In this document: positions 1-8,387 of the stretch, piece after piece | Layout: every line of letters begins with the position of its first letter | Numbering within the stretch: position 1 is the stretch's first letter | NCBI RefSeq assembly: GCF_023715705.1 | Contig: NZ_JAMBOS010000011.1 | Coordinates: forward strand, 1 to 64,000 | Length of the DNA stretch: 64,000 bases | Source of the DNA: Halalkalibacter oceani | GTDB taxonomy: Bacteria; Bacillota; Bacilli; Bacillales; Bacillaceae_D | Reading direction: 5' to 3' | The notes under the pieces: model-generated | Seen by the model: the letters and a program-made list of their open reading frames with translations, nothing else | Database searches by the model: none | Told to the model about the DNA's origin: nothing | Position numbers and translations under genes: made by a program

Positions 1-19
1 CACGGACAGGGCGTAACAT
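1..19 (-). CDS. Start of an unidentified gene cut by the left edge
   Basis: On the minus strand an ATG at 19 opens a frame beginning MLRPVR and leaves the window after six codons. A purine-rich site GAGGTGAG lies about 6 nt upstream and a TATAAT hexamer at 56-51, with no clear -35. That spacing is what suggests a real start. Too little protein is visible to name it. In B. subtilis the sodA/pbpA side of the cluster lies this way, but these residues fit neither product. The call could be chance. Confidence 0.35.
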
Positions 20-90
20 ACACAACTCACCTCACAATTAATCTACCTATATTATACTATATTTACCCGAATAATCGGATTAATATCTAC

Positions 91-161
91 AAAAAAAGAC
101 TGTTGAGAAGACTTTCTCAACAGTCTGAACGCCCATACCGAAACGGATTCGGTATGGGCGT
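91..161 (-). terminator. Tandem hairpins ending the nptA transcript
   Basis: Directly after the minus-strand stop lie two perfect stem-loops. The first pairs 148-161 with 129-142 (14 bp, loop 143-147). The second pairs 114-125 with 98-109 (12 bp, loop 110-113) and is followed on the minus strand by seven T (97-91). The second is a classical intrinsic terminator; the first may protect the 3' end. Confidence 0.85.
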
Positions 162-176
162 TGTTCCAAAAGAAGA

Positions 177-1802
177 TTAATGGTCCTCACTAATGACGGC
201 TTCTGCAATATTCACGGCGTGATCACCAATTCTTTCCAGGTTGCTGACAATGTCAACAAAGATGATTCCAGCCGATCCGGAGCACCGGCCTTCGTTCACG
301 CGTTGAATATGCTGCTTTCTCAGCTTTCTCTCCATCCGGTCGATCATCTCTTCTTTCTCGATAACAGAACGAGCCATGTCACCATCGACTTTATCCAGGG
401 ATAGAACAGCTTCTTTTAACGTGGAAATCGTTAAATCAAACATCTCTTGTAGATCAGACATCGCTGTCTCTGATAAGTTCACCTTGTTTGCTTTTTGATA
501 GTCCTTCAATTCAACAATGTTTTCAATATGGTCGCCGATTCGTTCAATATCGCGAACCGTATCCATCAGCATCGAGTGCATTTTTGAATCCGGACCTGAC
601 AATGAACGTGAAGAAATCAAAATTAAATAGTCGGTAATTTTGCGATCGAGATTATTAATCGCTTCTTCAAATTGAACGGCCATTTCCGCATGACGCTTCG
701 CTCCATTGTCAAGGTATTGACTGACTTCATAAAGTCCTTTTTCGGAGAAATCGGCCATTCGTAATACTTCCTGCTTCGCCTGTCCCAAAGCGATTGCCGG
801 TGAACTGCCGATAAAACGCGGATCTAAATGCTTTGTCTTATACTCAATGCTGTATTCCTCACCAGGGACGAGTTTCGTCACGATGACCGCCAGCACCGCA
901 ATGAACGGCAGCTGAATCAGTGTATTCGATATGTTGAAGATCCCATGGGCAAAGGCAATTGTCATCGGCCGATTCAAGTCTAACGCTACAGCCAAAAACT
1001 CGATCAAATTCAAAAAGAGCGGAAAGACAATCAAGACGAGCACCGTCCCAATTAAGTTAAAAATGACATGAGTCAACGCTGCACGCTTTGCCGCAATTGA
1101 CGCACCAATCGCCGCCAGCACCGCTGTTATCGTCGTTCCGATATTGTCACCGAACAACACCGGCAATGCAGAGTCAAGACCCATAGCCCCTTGTTCATAA
1201 AGCTGTTGTAAAAGCGCGATCGCCGCACTGGAACTTTGCACAAGCACGGTAAACACCGTACCGATCAGCACGCCCAGCAGTGGCGTTTCACTCATGCTGA
1301 TTGTTAATTCTGTAAAGGCTTCAAGACCCCGAAGCGGCTTCATCCCTTCTCCCATTAATTCCAAGCCGTAAAAAAGCGCGCCGAAGCCAAAAATAACTTG
1401 TCCATAATTATTCAATTTTTTATTTTTCAAAAAGAAAATTAAGGCGGCACCGAGGGCAATAATCGGCAGCGAATAAGCTGAAATATCAATCCCGATGATA
1501 AACGCAGTTACCGTCGTCCCGATATTCGCTCCCATAATAACACCGATCGCCTGCTGTAATGTCATAAAGCCGGCATTTACTAATCCAATGGTTAAGACGG
1601 TTGTACCGGAGCTCGTTTGCAAGAGAACTGTTACAAACAGGCCGGCTATAACTCCCATTAACGGATTGGTCGTAAATTTATCAAGGAGATCCCGCAGCCG
1701 TTCGCCGGCTACCTTCTGTAATCCATCCCCCATGAATTTAATTCCAAACAGGAAAATCCCCAGACCCCCAAAAAACATGAACAAGAGTGATTGTAAATCC
1801 AC
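177..1802 (-). CDS. Na/Pi cotransporter family protein with C-terminal PhoU-like domain
   Basis: The 541-residue membrane protein belongs to the Na+/phosphate symporter (NptA, PNaS) family and should import phosphate with sodium. Two inverted transport repeats carry the QTSSGTT and QSSSAA signatures, separated by several hydrophobic helices (about residues 1-310). The last 200 or so residues are helical and soluble and resemble a PhoU domain, with two IERIGDH-type motifs. Start is GTG, chosen for GGATGAGG about 5 nt upstream. It stands alone, divergent from the DUF1189 gene. A second, shorter homologue without the PhoU part lies near 49.5 kb. Family assignment is firm; substrate is by homology. 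Confidence 0.88.
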   Translation of the reverse strand: MDLQSLLFMFFGGLGIFLFGIKFMGDGLQKVAGERLRDLLDKFTTNPLMGVIAGLFVTVLLQTSSGTTVLTIGLVNAGFMTLQQAIGVIMGANIGTTVTAFIIGIDISAYSLPIIALGAALIFFLKNKKLNNYGQVIFGFGALFYGLELMGEGMKPLRGLEAFTELTISMSETPLLGVLIGTVFTVLVQSSSAAIALLQQLYEQGAMGLDSALPVLFGDNIGTTITAVLAAIGASIAAKRAALTHVIFNLIGTVLVLIVFPLFLNLIEFLAVALDLNRPMTIAFAHGIFNISNTLIQLPFIAVLAVIVTKLVPGEEYSIEYKTKHLDPRFIGSSPAIALGQAKQEVLRMADFSEKGLYEVSQYLDNGAKRHAEMAVQFEEAINNLDRKITDYLILISSRSLSGPDSKMHSMLMDTVRDIERIGDHIENIVELKDYQKANKVNLSETAMSDLQEMFDLTISTLKEAVLSLDKVDGDMARSVIEKEEMIDRMERKLRKQHIQRVNEGRCSGSAGIIFVDIVSNLERIGDHAVNIAEAVISEDH

Positions 1803-1841
1803 AAATCCTCATCCCTTCATTTTCATAAGTCATCGTAAACT

Positions 1842-1859
1842 TTTGTCAGATTCGACAAA
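1842..1859. promoter_or_regulatory. 18-bp palindrome upstream of the Na/Pi transporter
   Basis: An inverted repeat TTTGTC-N6-GACAAA sits about 40 bp before the transporter start codon in the divergent intergenic region. It could be an operator, but no regulator is linked to it and no good -35/-10 pair was seen around it. Confidence 0.25.
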
Positions 1860-2036
1860 GCTCAACATCGACACCCTGTCTATTATTATTCATTTATGAA
1901 CGTTTTGTAAATATGTATTTCGTATTTTTTCATATACGCTCTTTCTTTTAGTGATTCTTCCCTGAAATACACGGATCATACTAATAGTATTTTCGAATGA
2001 CATTCGTTAAAATAAGGGAGGGAAAAGGAGGCAGTC

Positions 2037-2813
2037 ATGAGTTTCTGGAAATGGTTTATGAAATGTTACGATCGAAAGGTGGTCGCCTATAGCCGGCTTC
2101 GGCCGATCACATCCACAATTTGGCATGTCCTTTTTGTCATGCTTTTGGCCAGCCTTCCATTTGTCCTTTCGACAATGATAAGCGCTGTCCATAATGTCGG
2201 ACATCTGCAAGAGACATTACAAGCCGATCTTCCTGATTTCCAGCTTATTAATGGTCAATTAAGCATGGAACATCAAGATGTCTTTATCACTGAACATACA
2301 AATGATTATCTTTTTGTGATTGATCCCAATCATATGTACGCAAAGGAGGACTTGGCGGCGCTTCAAAATGGGATCGTTCTGCAAAAACAGGAACTGATTA
2401 TGATTGACGGAGGTCATCTTCAGCCAGTACCATATCTTCTTCTTGGTGGACAGCAGCTTTCTGGTGATCAGCTCAAGGAACGAATAGACGATCTCGCCGG
2501 CTTTTTGCCAATTTTGCTCGGAGTCGTGAGCATCCTGATGTATGCCGCATTAGCTGGTACAGCCTTTCTCGGTATTACCGTCCTTGCCTTCATCGGTCTT
2601 GCTTTTCGCCGAAAACGACGCTTTCTTACTTATCGTCACTTATGGCTGATGACAGCGCACGCTTTCACATATCCAGTCATCATCCTTTTTTGGATCGACG
2701 CGTTATTATGGAAAGTACCATTCAGTGCTTTCGTACTAGCAACCTTTGTCTATCTCCTGCTGGCGATGAATTCCATTCCTTTGCCAAAACAAAAGAAGCG
2801 AGCCATTCCTTAG
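2037..2813 (+). CDS. yqgB: DUF1189 family membrane protein (YqgB-like)
   Basis: This 258-residue protein matches the DUF1189 family, known from B. subtilis YqgB; its biochemical role is not established. One hydrophobic segment lies near residues 28-50, then an extracytoplasmic region of roughly 100 residues, then about three membrane helices and a basic end. The start is set by AAGGAGG six bases before ATG. It is divergent from the Na/Pi transporter and convergent with the NfeD gene, so it is probably monocistronic. Its place in the yqg-yqf gene order supports the name. Confidence 0.75.
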   Translation: MSFWKWFMKCYDRKVVAYSRLRPITSTIWHVLFVMLLASLPFVLSTMISAVHNVGHLQETLQADLPDFQLINGQLSMEHQDVFITEHTNDYLFVIDPNHMYAKEDLAALQNGIVLQKQELIMIDGGHLQPVPYLLLGGQQLSGDQLKERIDDLAGFLPILLGVVSILMYAALAGTAFLGITVLAFIGLAFRRKRRFLTYRHLWLMTAHAFTYPVIILFWIDALLWKVPFSAFVLATFVYLLLAMNSIPLPKQKKRAIP

Positions 2814-2842
2814 CGCTCGCTTCACATCAATAAAAGAGAGAC

Positions 2843-2888
2843 GGGGCATGTTCCAAAAGGTAAAAAAACAACCCTTTAAACATGCCCC
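2843..2888. terminator. Hairpin between convergent DUF1189 and nfeD-like genes
   Basis: GGGGCATGTT (2843-2852) pairs with AACATGCCCC (2879-2888), with an inner AAGG/CCTT pair around an A-rich loop. It lies between convergent stops and probably ends both transcripts, although neither side has a long T tract. Its loop resembles the terminator modules joined to the dispersed palindromes elsewhere in the window. Confidence 0.6.
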
Positions 2889-2894
2889 ACTCCA

Positions 2895-3542
2895 CTACTC
2901 GCTCTCCTTGTTCTCTTCCAGCTTCTTGACGACAATCCGCGTTCCATCAACGGACACAACTTCAATCGGTGCACCTGCTTCGATCCATTGCCCGCCGCTT
3001 GTCGCGCTATACTGCGCCCCTTCAATTTCAATCGAGCCGGTCGGGCGGAATGGCGTTAATGTCTTGCCTTCCTTTCCGACTAACGATGTGTAGCTCTCAT
3101 TGAGAGAATTATAGCCGAGATCTCCCGTCAAGCGATTCTTCAAGGTCATCTTCGCCCACAAATTACGCGATGGAAATACCTTCAGGAAAAGGGCGGAACT
3201 AAACCCTCCCAAAAGGAAGCCCATTGAAACAAATACTCCGTAAAGAAACGTCGGAGCAGGGACAGCCAAGCCGATAATCATCAGAACAATTCCGAGTAAA
3301 GCGACCGTTCCGTCCGTAATCACCTTGCCATCAATGATGATCAAAGCAAGGCCTACTGCATAAAGAATGACGACCCAAAAGCCAACGTCCCCTGAAACGT
3401 GATAGGAAAAATACATCGCCATAATTGCGATACCTAAGAGAGCAAAAAGTCCTTTCGCCCGTACGAGCAATTCGCCAATTAAAAATAACGTCCCAAGAAA
3501 TACGACTAAAAATCCGATACTAGCTGAATCTAACCATTCCAT
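2895..3542 (-). CDS. Stand-alone NfeD family membrane protein
   Basis: The protein of 215 residues has about four membrane helices in its first 130 residues and a C-terminal beta-rich domain carrying GKEGKTLTPFRPTGS, the hallmark of the NfeD OB-fold. NfeD proteins usually partner with flotillin or stomatin homologues in membrane organisation. Here no such partner is adjacent; the FloA-linked NfeD is a different, longer protein near 47-48 kb. The ATG has a GGGGGACGGGG purine tract upstream. It lies downstream of ypuA, separated from it by a hairpin. Confidence 0.78.
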   Translation of the reverse strand: MEWLDSASIGFLVVFLGTLFLIGELLVRAKGLFALLGIAIMAMYFSYHVSGDVGFWVVILYAVGLALIIIDGKVITDGTVALLGIVLMIIGLAVPAPTFLYGVFVSMGFLLGGFSSALFLKVFPSRNLWAKMTLKNRLTGDLGYNSLNESYTSLVGKEGKTLTPFRPTGSIEIEGAQYSATSGGQWIEAGAPIEVVSVDGTRIVVKKLEENKESE

Positions 3543-3584
3543 AACCCCGTCCCCCTTTCCTATACATACGGCTAACCCCCATCA

Positions 3585-3649
3585 CTTGGTTTCAGCAAAA
3601 CGGAAAAAAAGCATAAAAATTCGCTTTTATCCGTTTTGCCGGCACCAAG
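3585..3649 (-). terminator. Nested hairpin after ypuA
   Basis: An outer CTTGGT/ACCAAG stem (3585-3590 with 3644-3649) encloses a perfect 10-bp stem GCAAAACGGA/TCCGTTTTGC (3595-3604 with 3630-3639) and a further AAAGC/GCTTT stem. It lies just past the minus-strand ypuA stop and is a likely terminator or attenuating hairpin before nfeD, although the T tract lies inside the stem. Confidence 0.55.
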
Positions 3650-3668
3650 GGGCGCAAATCAGGTTCGG

Positions 3669-4544
3669 TTATGAACTGAAAACACCGCGCAGTGAATCAA
3701 TCAGGCTGTTAATAAAATCAAGGAAGCTGCGAATAAAGCCTTGTGTTTCTTCCCGATTTAAAAATTCGCCAAGGTTGTCACGCACATTTGAAATCTGTTC
3801 CTGCACCTGATTCCAGTCAATGTTCAAGTCCTTCATTCGCATAAACAAGGAAACAAGTCCATTCAACTCTTCGTCAGTCAATGTAATCCCAAGCTCTTGA
3901 GCAATTCGGCGAATCAAATCGCGCAAATCATCCTCTGTTTCAACGGGATTGTTGGCGATTTCTTCCTTGATCCGGTTCATTAATTCCGTCGCCTGCTCCA
4001 TGCCGATTGAATCACTCAGCTCGGCAGTCGTCACCATCTCTTCATTGGCAATTTGCTTTTGCTCTTCGGGAATTTCAATCTCTGTCGCGATTTCATACGC
4101 TTTGATCAGCCCGGTTAATGCCGCCGTTCCCGATACTTCGATCGGTGCTGTCACATAAATATCGGCATCCTCCACGCCGGCCGTAATCAGCGCATTGGCG
4201 TACATCGCTTCCGACACCCAGTTAATATTATTTGTTTCAACATTAATTCCTGCTCCACTTTCCCGCAAAGTAATTTTCGAAGAGGAAAGCGCGCGCGACC
4301 CAATTTGGCCCGCACTAATATAGTTGCCTAAATATTGATGCTCCTCTGCATTTGTCACATAGACAATCGGATCATTCTCCGTTGCCCCCATTTCATTTAA
4401 CAGTGCCTGGCGCTGCTCCGCGCTAAGAGAATCACCAAGGGTCACAATCACATCCCCTGGTGCGGCATCAGCATAAACAAACATCGGCATCAGCAAACTA
4501 AAGACAAGTAAAAGCACCCAGCTTCTTTTTAAACGTTTCATCAT
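3669..4544 (-). CDS. ypuA: DUF1002 exported protein (YpuA-like)
   Basis: A 291-residue secreted protein of the DUF1002 family, of which B. subtilis YpuA is the known member; its function is not established. The N terminus is a typical signal peptide: a basic MMKRLKRSW, a hydrophobic core and a cleavage region VYADA. The mature part is soluble and rich in acidic helices. The open frame extends further upstream, but the chosen ATG has GGAG at a 6-nt distance and starts exactly at the signal peptide. A TTGACA hexamer lies about 50 bp upstream, overlapped by an inverted repeat. Confidence 0.8.
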   Translation of the reverse strand: MMKRLKRSWVLLLVFSLLMPMFVYADAAPGDVIVTLGDSLSAEQRQALLNEMGATENDPIVYVTNAEEHQYLGNYISAGQIGSRALSSSKITLRESGAGINVETNNINWVSEAMYANALITAGVEDADIYVTAPIEVSGTAALTGLIKAYEIATEIEIPEEQKQIANEEMVTTAELSDSIGMEQATELMNRIKEEIANNPVETEDDLRDLIRRIAQELGITLTDEELNGLVSLFMRMKDLNIDWNQVQEQISNVRDNLGEFLNREETQGFIRSFLDFINSLIDSLRGVFSS

Positions 4545-4596
4545 AATCGACTCCTTTTTTTGACGAGCTATCTTTGTTCTTTCTAAGCGCTCTGTC

Positions 4597-4618
4597 AACA
4601 CTCTATGTAACGAGTGTT
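4597..4618. promoter_or_regulatory. Inverted repeat over the -35 of ypuA
   Basis: AACACTC-N8-GAGTGTT forms a 22-bp inverted repeat whose left arm overlaps the minus-strand TTGACA (4598-4593). The -10 is weak (AAAGAT at about 18 bp). A dimeric regulator could act here; this is inference from position only. Confidence 0.3.
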
Positions 4619-4679
4619 CTATACACAAGGAAACACATTTATTGAACAAAAGAAAAGGGTCTTTTGTCTCATTTACCGA

Positions 4680-5903
4680 TCAGCTCAAAGGAAGCGGGCG
4701 ACAGCTTTTTCCAATTGGCAGGCAAGACCAACTGCTCACGAGCAGCAGTCCAATCAATGTTACACAGAAAAAGGAAGTGTAAATCATTTGCTCCACGTCG
4801 ATGACCCATTGAGCATATAAGACCGGACCAAAGGCCACTCCCAAAAAACGCAGCATCGCATAAAGCGCAAAGACCGTTCCCCTTTCTTGCTCAGAAACAA
4901 TCGAAGCGAGCGCCGCATTTGCGGAAGGCAGCATAATCCCAAAGCCCGCTCCGAACAGGAGAAGACCAGCAAGCACAATCGTCAGCTCTATCGAAAAAAT
5001 CATACCTAAAATCCCGAGAATCATCAAGGCTGTGCCGGACAGCATCCCTCTTTTATAGCTGTCCTCCCGACCGTGCAGCTTCTTTCCGGTCGTATATGAA
5101 GATAGGGTCAGGGCAAGGAGCGGAACCGCCAGCAAAAGGCCGGTCCAGATTGGCGATGACCATTGCTGTTCTTCGAGCCGGAAAGACAAATAAAACAAAA
5201 AGCCAAACAGCATTAGCATCCCGAGCGCCCCGCCGGTAAAAATCGGCAGAAGCCAGCGCCATTCCCTGCGGAACAAAAGCCGCAAGCGCCGATATTTGAG
5301 TCGCATCTCTTCCTGTCCATTTTCCTGATTTTTCCGCGCCGGAAGAAAGGAGGCAATTCCGACAAACGCCAGCAAAGCAAACGCAAACAGCACTACGAAG
5401 CTGAGCGACCATGAATAGAGCAATAGCAGCGCTCCGATGACCGGGCTGACGACCTTCCCCGCGCCGTTAAACACCTCAATTAATCCAAATGCCTGATTTC
5501 GTTGTTGCCCCTGATACAAGTCACTGACGAGGGCCATTGCCAGCGGCGTGATGCTTCCCGCACCGATCCCCTGCAACACTCTGGCGACAAGCAGCAAAGC
5601 AAAGGAAGGCAGCAGGCTGCTCGTTGCCAATGAAGCGAGCAAGGCTCCCCCCATAATAAATGGAAGAGCGGTCAGGGCGACACGTTTCCGACCGTAACGA
5701 TCTGACAGAACTCCACCTAAAGGGACAAACAAAGCAGCCGGAATCGAAAAACTCGTCAACAGCATCCCGCCTTGAAAGGTGGTAATCATTAAATCTGACT
5801 GCATCATCGGCAATAACGGAATAAACATCGAATTCCCAATCACCATAATGAACGGGAGCAGTCCGATAAAAACAATCAAATAGATGGGCTGGCGCTCATT
5901 CAT
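4680..5903 (-). CDS. MFS transporter (YqgE-like position)
   Basis: A 407-residue major facilitator with about 12 membrane helices. The loop between helices 2 and 3 holds the MFS motif A (GGVLSDRYGRKRV), and GxLxDRxGRK-type residues are complete. The central loop near residue 190-215 is basic. Such proteins are proton-driven drug or metabolite exporters; the substrate cannot be read from the sequence. The ATG follows AGGAGG by eight bases. It occupies the place of yqgE, also an MFS gene, in the B. subtilis order, but orthology was not tested. A short hairpin ACAAAAGA/TCTTTTGT follows its stop. Confidence 0.82.
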   Translation of the reverse strand: MNERQPIYLIVFIGLLPFIMVIGNSMFIPLLPMMQSDLMITTFQGGMLLTSFSIPAALFVPLGGVLSDRYGRKRVALTALPFIMGGALLASLATSSLLPSFALLLVARVLQGIGAGSITPLAMALVSDLYQGQQRNQAFGLIEVFNGAGKVVSPVIGALLLLYSWSLSFVVLFAFALLAFVGIASFLPARKNQENGQEEMRLKYRRLRLLFRREWRWLLPIFTGGALGMLMLFGFLFYLSFRLEEQQWSSPIWTGLLLAVPLLALTLSSYTTGKKLHGREDSYKRGMLSGTALMILGILGMIFSIELTIVLAGLLLFGAGFGIMLPSANAALASIVSEQERGTVFALYAMLRFLGVAFGPVLYAQWVIDVEQMIYTSFFCVTLIGLLLVSSWSCLPIGKSCRPLPLS

Positions 5904-5937
5904 CTGAAAAAACCTCCTGTACGTTCAAGCAAATTTG

Positions 5938-5965
5938 TCATAATTCTTTCTTGTCCACATATACT
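5938..5965 (+). promoter_or_regulatory. Candidate sigma-E promoter of yqfZ
   Basis: TCATAAT at 5938-5944 and CATATACT at 5958-5965, separated by 13 bp, match the mother-cell sigma-E pattern (about 6 of 7 and 7 of 8 positions; the usual spacer is near 14). The downstream gene encodes a LysM protein of the YqfZ type, expected in the sporulating mother cell, so the match fits the function. Confidence 0.5.
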
Positions 5966-6048
5966 GGATAATAGTAGAAATAGGAAACAGGTAGAACGTG
6001 CCTTGAAGATCAACAGGCGCGTCCTGTTTCATGGAGGAGGACAAGCTA

Positions 6049-6408
6049 ATGAAACGACTCGTGACAGTCGCTGTAGTTTCGATGATTTTATACTGCACTT
6101 ATTATGATCTTTCGATTGGAACTTTACCCAACGGCTTAACGAAGGCGGCCGAAACCGAGCAGGAGGAACAGTCACACCCCGGGGGCGAGCAGCCTGTCCC
6201 TCCTCCTTTGGCGCAAGCACCTTATCAGGAGGTTATCGTTGAACCGGGCCACACCGTCTTGTCAATTGTCGAGCATCTTCATGAAGGACCAATCCCAGCT
6301 TCGATTCAGGAAATTGTCTATGATTTCAAAGAGCTGAACCAAGGACTTGAACCGGAGGATATGCAAATTGGCAAGGTTTACCGATTCCCGCTTTATCATT
6401 CGCATTAA
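6049..6408 (+). CDS. yqfZ: LysM domain protein YqfZ
   Basis: A small protein (119 residues) with an N-terminal hydrophobic segment (residues 3-22) that could be a signal or anchor, a low-complexity Glu/Pro linker, and a C-terminal LysM-type peptidoglycan-binding domain (about residues 64-117, EVIVEPGHTVLSIVEHL to KVYRFPLY). An in-frame ATG six codons earlier lies inside the Shine-Dalgarno GGAGGAGG, so the later ATG with 8-nt spacing is chosen. Position next to ispG matches B. subtilis yqfZ. It is probably a spore-envelope or cortex-associated protein; that role is inferred. Confidence 0.8.
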   Translation: MKRLVTVAVVSMILYCTYYDLSIGTLPNGLTKAAETEQEEQSHPGGEQPVPPPLAQAPYQEVIVEPGHTVLSIVEHLHEGPIPASIQEIVYDFKELNQGLEPEDMQIGKVYRFPLYHSH

Positions 6409-6440
6409 GTGAGTTTATCCTTGCCAAACCGTAAAGGTCA

Positions 6441-6496
6441 TTGATAGAATGAAGACGATTGTCTAATCTGAGATTAGAAGAAGAGACTGTCTCTTC
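6441..6496 (+). promoter_or_regulatory. ispG promoter with two adjacent perfect palindromes
   Basis: A sigma-A-like promoter TTGATA (6441-6446)-N17-TAATCT (6464-6469) is overlapped at its -10 by a perfect 17-bp palindrome (6462-6478, TCTAATCT-G-AGATTAGA). One base further a second perfect 17-bp palindrome follows (6480-6496, GAAGAGAC-T-GTCTCTTC), just before the Shine-Dalgarno. Repressor operators or short RNA hairpins are both possible. Confidence 0.5.
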
Positions 6497-6516
6497 GATA
6501 TAAAGGAGCGAGGTCA

Positions 6517-7626
6517 ATGACCGAACGAACACATCGTACAAAAACCCGGCCGGTAAAGGTAGGTAATTTGACGATTGGGGGAAATAATGAGGTTGTCGTG
6601 CAAAGCATGACAACAACGAAAACACATGATGTTGAAGCTACCGTTGCAGAAATAAAACGATTAGAAGAGGCAGGATGTCAAATTGTGCGGGTGGCATGTC
6701 CCGATATGCGGGCGGCTGAAGCGATTGCGGATATTAAAGCGCAAATCTCAATTCCGCTTGTCGTTGATATCCATTTCGATTATAAGCTGGCTTTAAAAGC
6801 GATTGAAGGCGGTGCTGATAAAATCCGGATCAACCCGGGAAATATCGGCAAACGTCATAAAGTAGAGGCTGTCGTCAAAGCGGCGAAAGAAAAAGGCATT
6901 CCAATCCGAATCGGTGTCAATGCCGGCTCGCTGGAAAAGCGCATTCTCGAAAAATACGGCTACCCGACCGCCGATGGAATGGTCGAAAGCGCCCTCCATC
7001 ATATCAGCATTCTTGAGGAGCTGGATTTTCACGATATTATCGTCTCGATGAAGGCGTCTGATGTCAATTTGGCGATCGAAGCTTACGATAAAGCATCACG
7101 GGCGTTTGATTATCCGCTTCATCTCGGAATTACCGAATCCGGAACGCTTTTCGCCGGCACGATTAAAAGTGCGGCCGGTCTTGGGGCCATTTTAAATATG
7201 GGCATCGGCAACACGCTGCGGATTTCTTTAAGCGCCGACCCAGTTGAGGAAGTAAAGGTCGCACGTGAACTGCTGAAGTCATTCGGCCTGGCAGCCAATG
7301 CGGCGACGCTTATTTCCTGCCCGACATGCGGCCGGATTGAAATTGATTTGATCAGCATCGCCAATGAAGTGGAAGAATACATCGCCAAGATCAAAGCACC
7401 GATCAAGGTTGCTGTCCTCGGCTGTGCCGTCAACGGACCGGGCGAAGCACGTGAAGCGGATATCGGGATTGCTGGTGCCCGCGGTGAGGGGCTCTTATTC
7501 CGGAAAGGAGAAATTGTCCGGAAGGTTCCTGAGGAGATCATGGTGGAAGAGCTTAAAAAAGAAATTGACCAAATCGCCGAAGAGTATTTTGCCAAGCAGC
7601 AGGCTGAGCTTGCTTCAAAGGCTTAA
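6517..7626 (+). CDS. ispG: 4-hydroxy-3-methylbut-2-en-1-yl diphosphate synthase IspG
   Basis: The 369-residue cytoplasmic enzyme reduces ME-cPP to HMBPP, the penultimate step of the MEP isoprenoid pathway, using a 4Fe-4S cluster. The cluster ligands are visible as C268 and C271 (SCPTCGR), C303 ([10 protein letters not shown]) and E310. The N-terminal two thirds form the TIM-barrel (motifs VVQSMT, VVDIHFD, RINPGN). Length is usual for the bacterial two-domain type. The ATG follows AAAGGAG. It is monocistronic between yqfZ and a strong terminator. IspH, the next enzyme, is encoded 15 kb away. Confidence 0.97.
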   Translation: MTERTHRTKTRPVKVGNLTIGGNNEVVVQSMTTTKTHDVEATVAEIKRLEEAGCQIVRVACPDMRAAEAIADIKAQISIPLVVDIHFDYKLALKAIEGGADKIRINPGNIGKRHKVEAVVKAAKEKGIPIRIGVNAGSLEKRILEKYGYPTADGMVESALHHISILEELDFHDIIVSMKASDVNLAIEAYDKASRAFDYPLHLGITESGTLFAGTIKSAAGLGAILNMGIGNTLRISLSADPVEEVKVARELLKSFGLAANAATLISCPTCGRIEIDLISIANEVEEYIAKIKAPIKVAVLGCAVNGPGEAREADIGIAGARGEGLLFRKGEIVRKVPEEIMVEELKKEIDQIAEEYFAKQQAELASKA

Positions 7627-7650
7627 ACAGGGCGGTTTCGCACATTGCAT

Positions 7651-7687
7651 AGGGGCTGGGCAAAAGATACACTTTTGCCCAGCCCCT
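7651..7687. terminator. Bidirectional terminator between ispG and yqfX
   Basis: A perfect 16-bp stem (7651-7666 with 7672-7687) with a 5-nt loop is followed by CTTTTG on the plus strand. It lies between convergent genes and probably ends both. Confidence 0.85.
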
Positions 7688-7709
7688 CTTTTGTTCCCCG
7701 TCCTCTCCG

Positions 7710-8222
7710 CTAAAAGAACGGAGAGAAAAAGACGGTCATGAGAATCGAAACGGCCCCAATCCCAATCGCCCAGTTCCCGAGCGAAGTGGCACCATTTCGA
7801 CGTGATACAAAGCCAACTACTATCCCGGCTGCTCCAAGCAATACCGGTAGGAAAAACAGCGAGAGTATGGAAAGAACGATCGCGAATGTGCCGACGCCGC
7901 GACCTGCTGTCACGTCATCTTCGTTCATTTCCGCCGTCTCTGCTCTTTCCGTATCCCGCTCTGCTTCTCCACCAAATCCGCGGACTCCCGCCATTCCCTG
8001 AACAGGGGCATATTCGGCCGCGCTTTCCTCTTGGAAATTCGATGGAGGTGTATCAACGGTCGGCTGGTTCGACGGCATCCCCTCAGCCTCTGCTTCCCCT
8101 CGTAATCCGAGGTTGCGATCATTATCTCGCCCCTCGACGTGGTTATTGACAAGCGTCAAAGAGCGATCGTCTTCATCCAATAACCTGATGGGTTCATCTT
8201 TTGGTTTTTGTTCATCTGCCAT
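7710..8222 (-). CDS. yqfX: YqfX-like membrane protein
   Basis: A 170-residue protein. Residues 1-105 are hydrophilic, acidic and of low complexity (many E, D, A, P). Residues 108-170 hold two hydrophobic helices around GAAGIVVGFVSRRNGATSLGNWAIGIGA, the conserved part of YqfX-type small membrane proteins. Function is unknown. The ATG has GTGAGGG upstream. Upstream a perfect forespore -10 CATACTA is present, which would fit expression during sporulation. The position between ispG and yqfW matches B. subtilis yqfX; the long acidic N terminus is the less conserved part. Confidence 0.65.
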   Translation of the reverse strand: MADEQKPKDEPIRLLDEDDRSLTLVNNHVEGRDNDRNLGLRGEAEAEGMPSNQPTVDTPPSNFQEESAAEYAPVQGMAGVRGFGGEAERDTERAETAEMNEDDVTAGRGVGTFAIVLSILSLFFLPVLLGAAGIVVGFVSRRNGATSLGNWAIGIGAVSILMTVFFSPFF

Positions 8223-8259
8223 ATGAATCCCTCACTTTCTTTATTTCGGGGAACAGTAC

Positions 8260-8289
8260 TAGTATGACGCTTCCTCCCTGAATTATTGG
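8260..8289 (-). promoter_or_regulatory. Candidate sigma-G promoter of yqfX
   Basis: On the minus strand CCAATA (8289-8284), 17 bp, CATACTA (8266-8260). The -10 is identical to the forespore sigma-F/sigma-G consensus; the -35 differs from TGAATA at two positions. Confidence 0.4.
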
Positions 8290-8387
8290 TGACAATCATT
8301 TCTTCATCAGGAAAACAGACTAGACCGCTATTCTGATTTCGTGTATGGTTATAAGATAAGTTTTGTTTTAAATATTGAGGTGATTGT

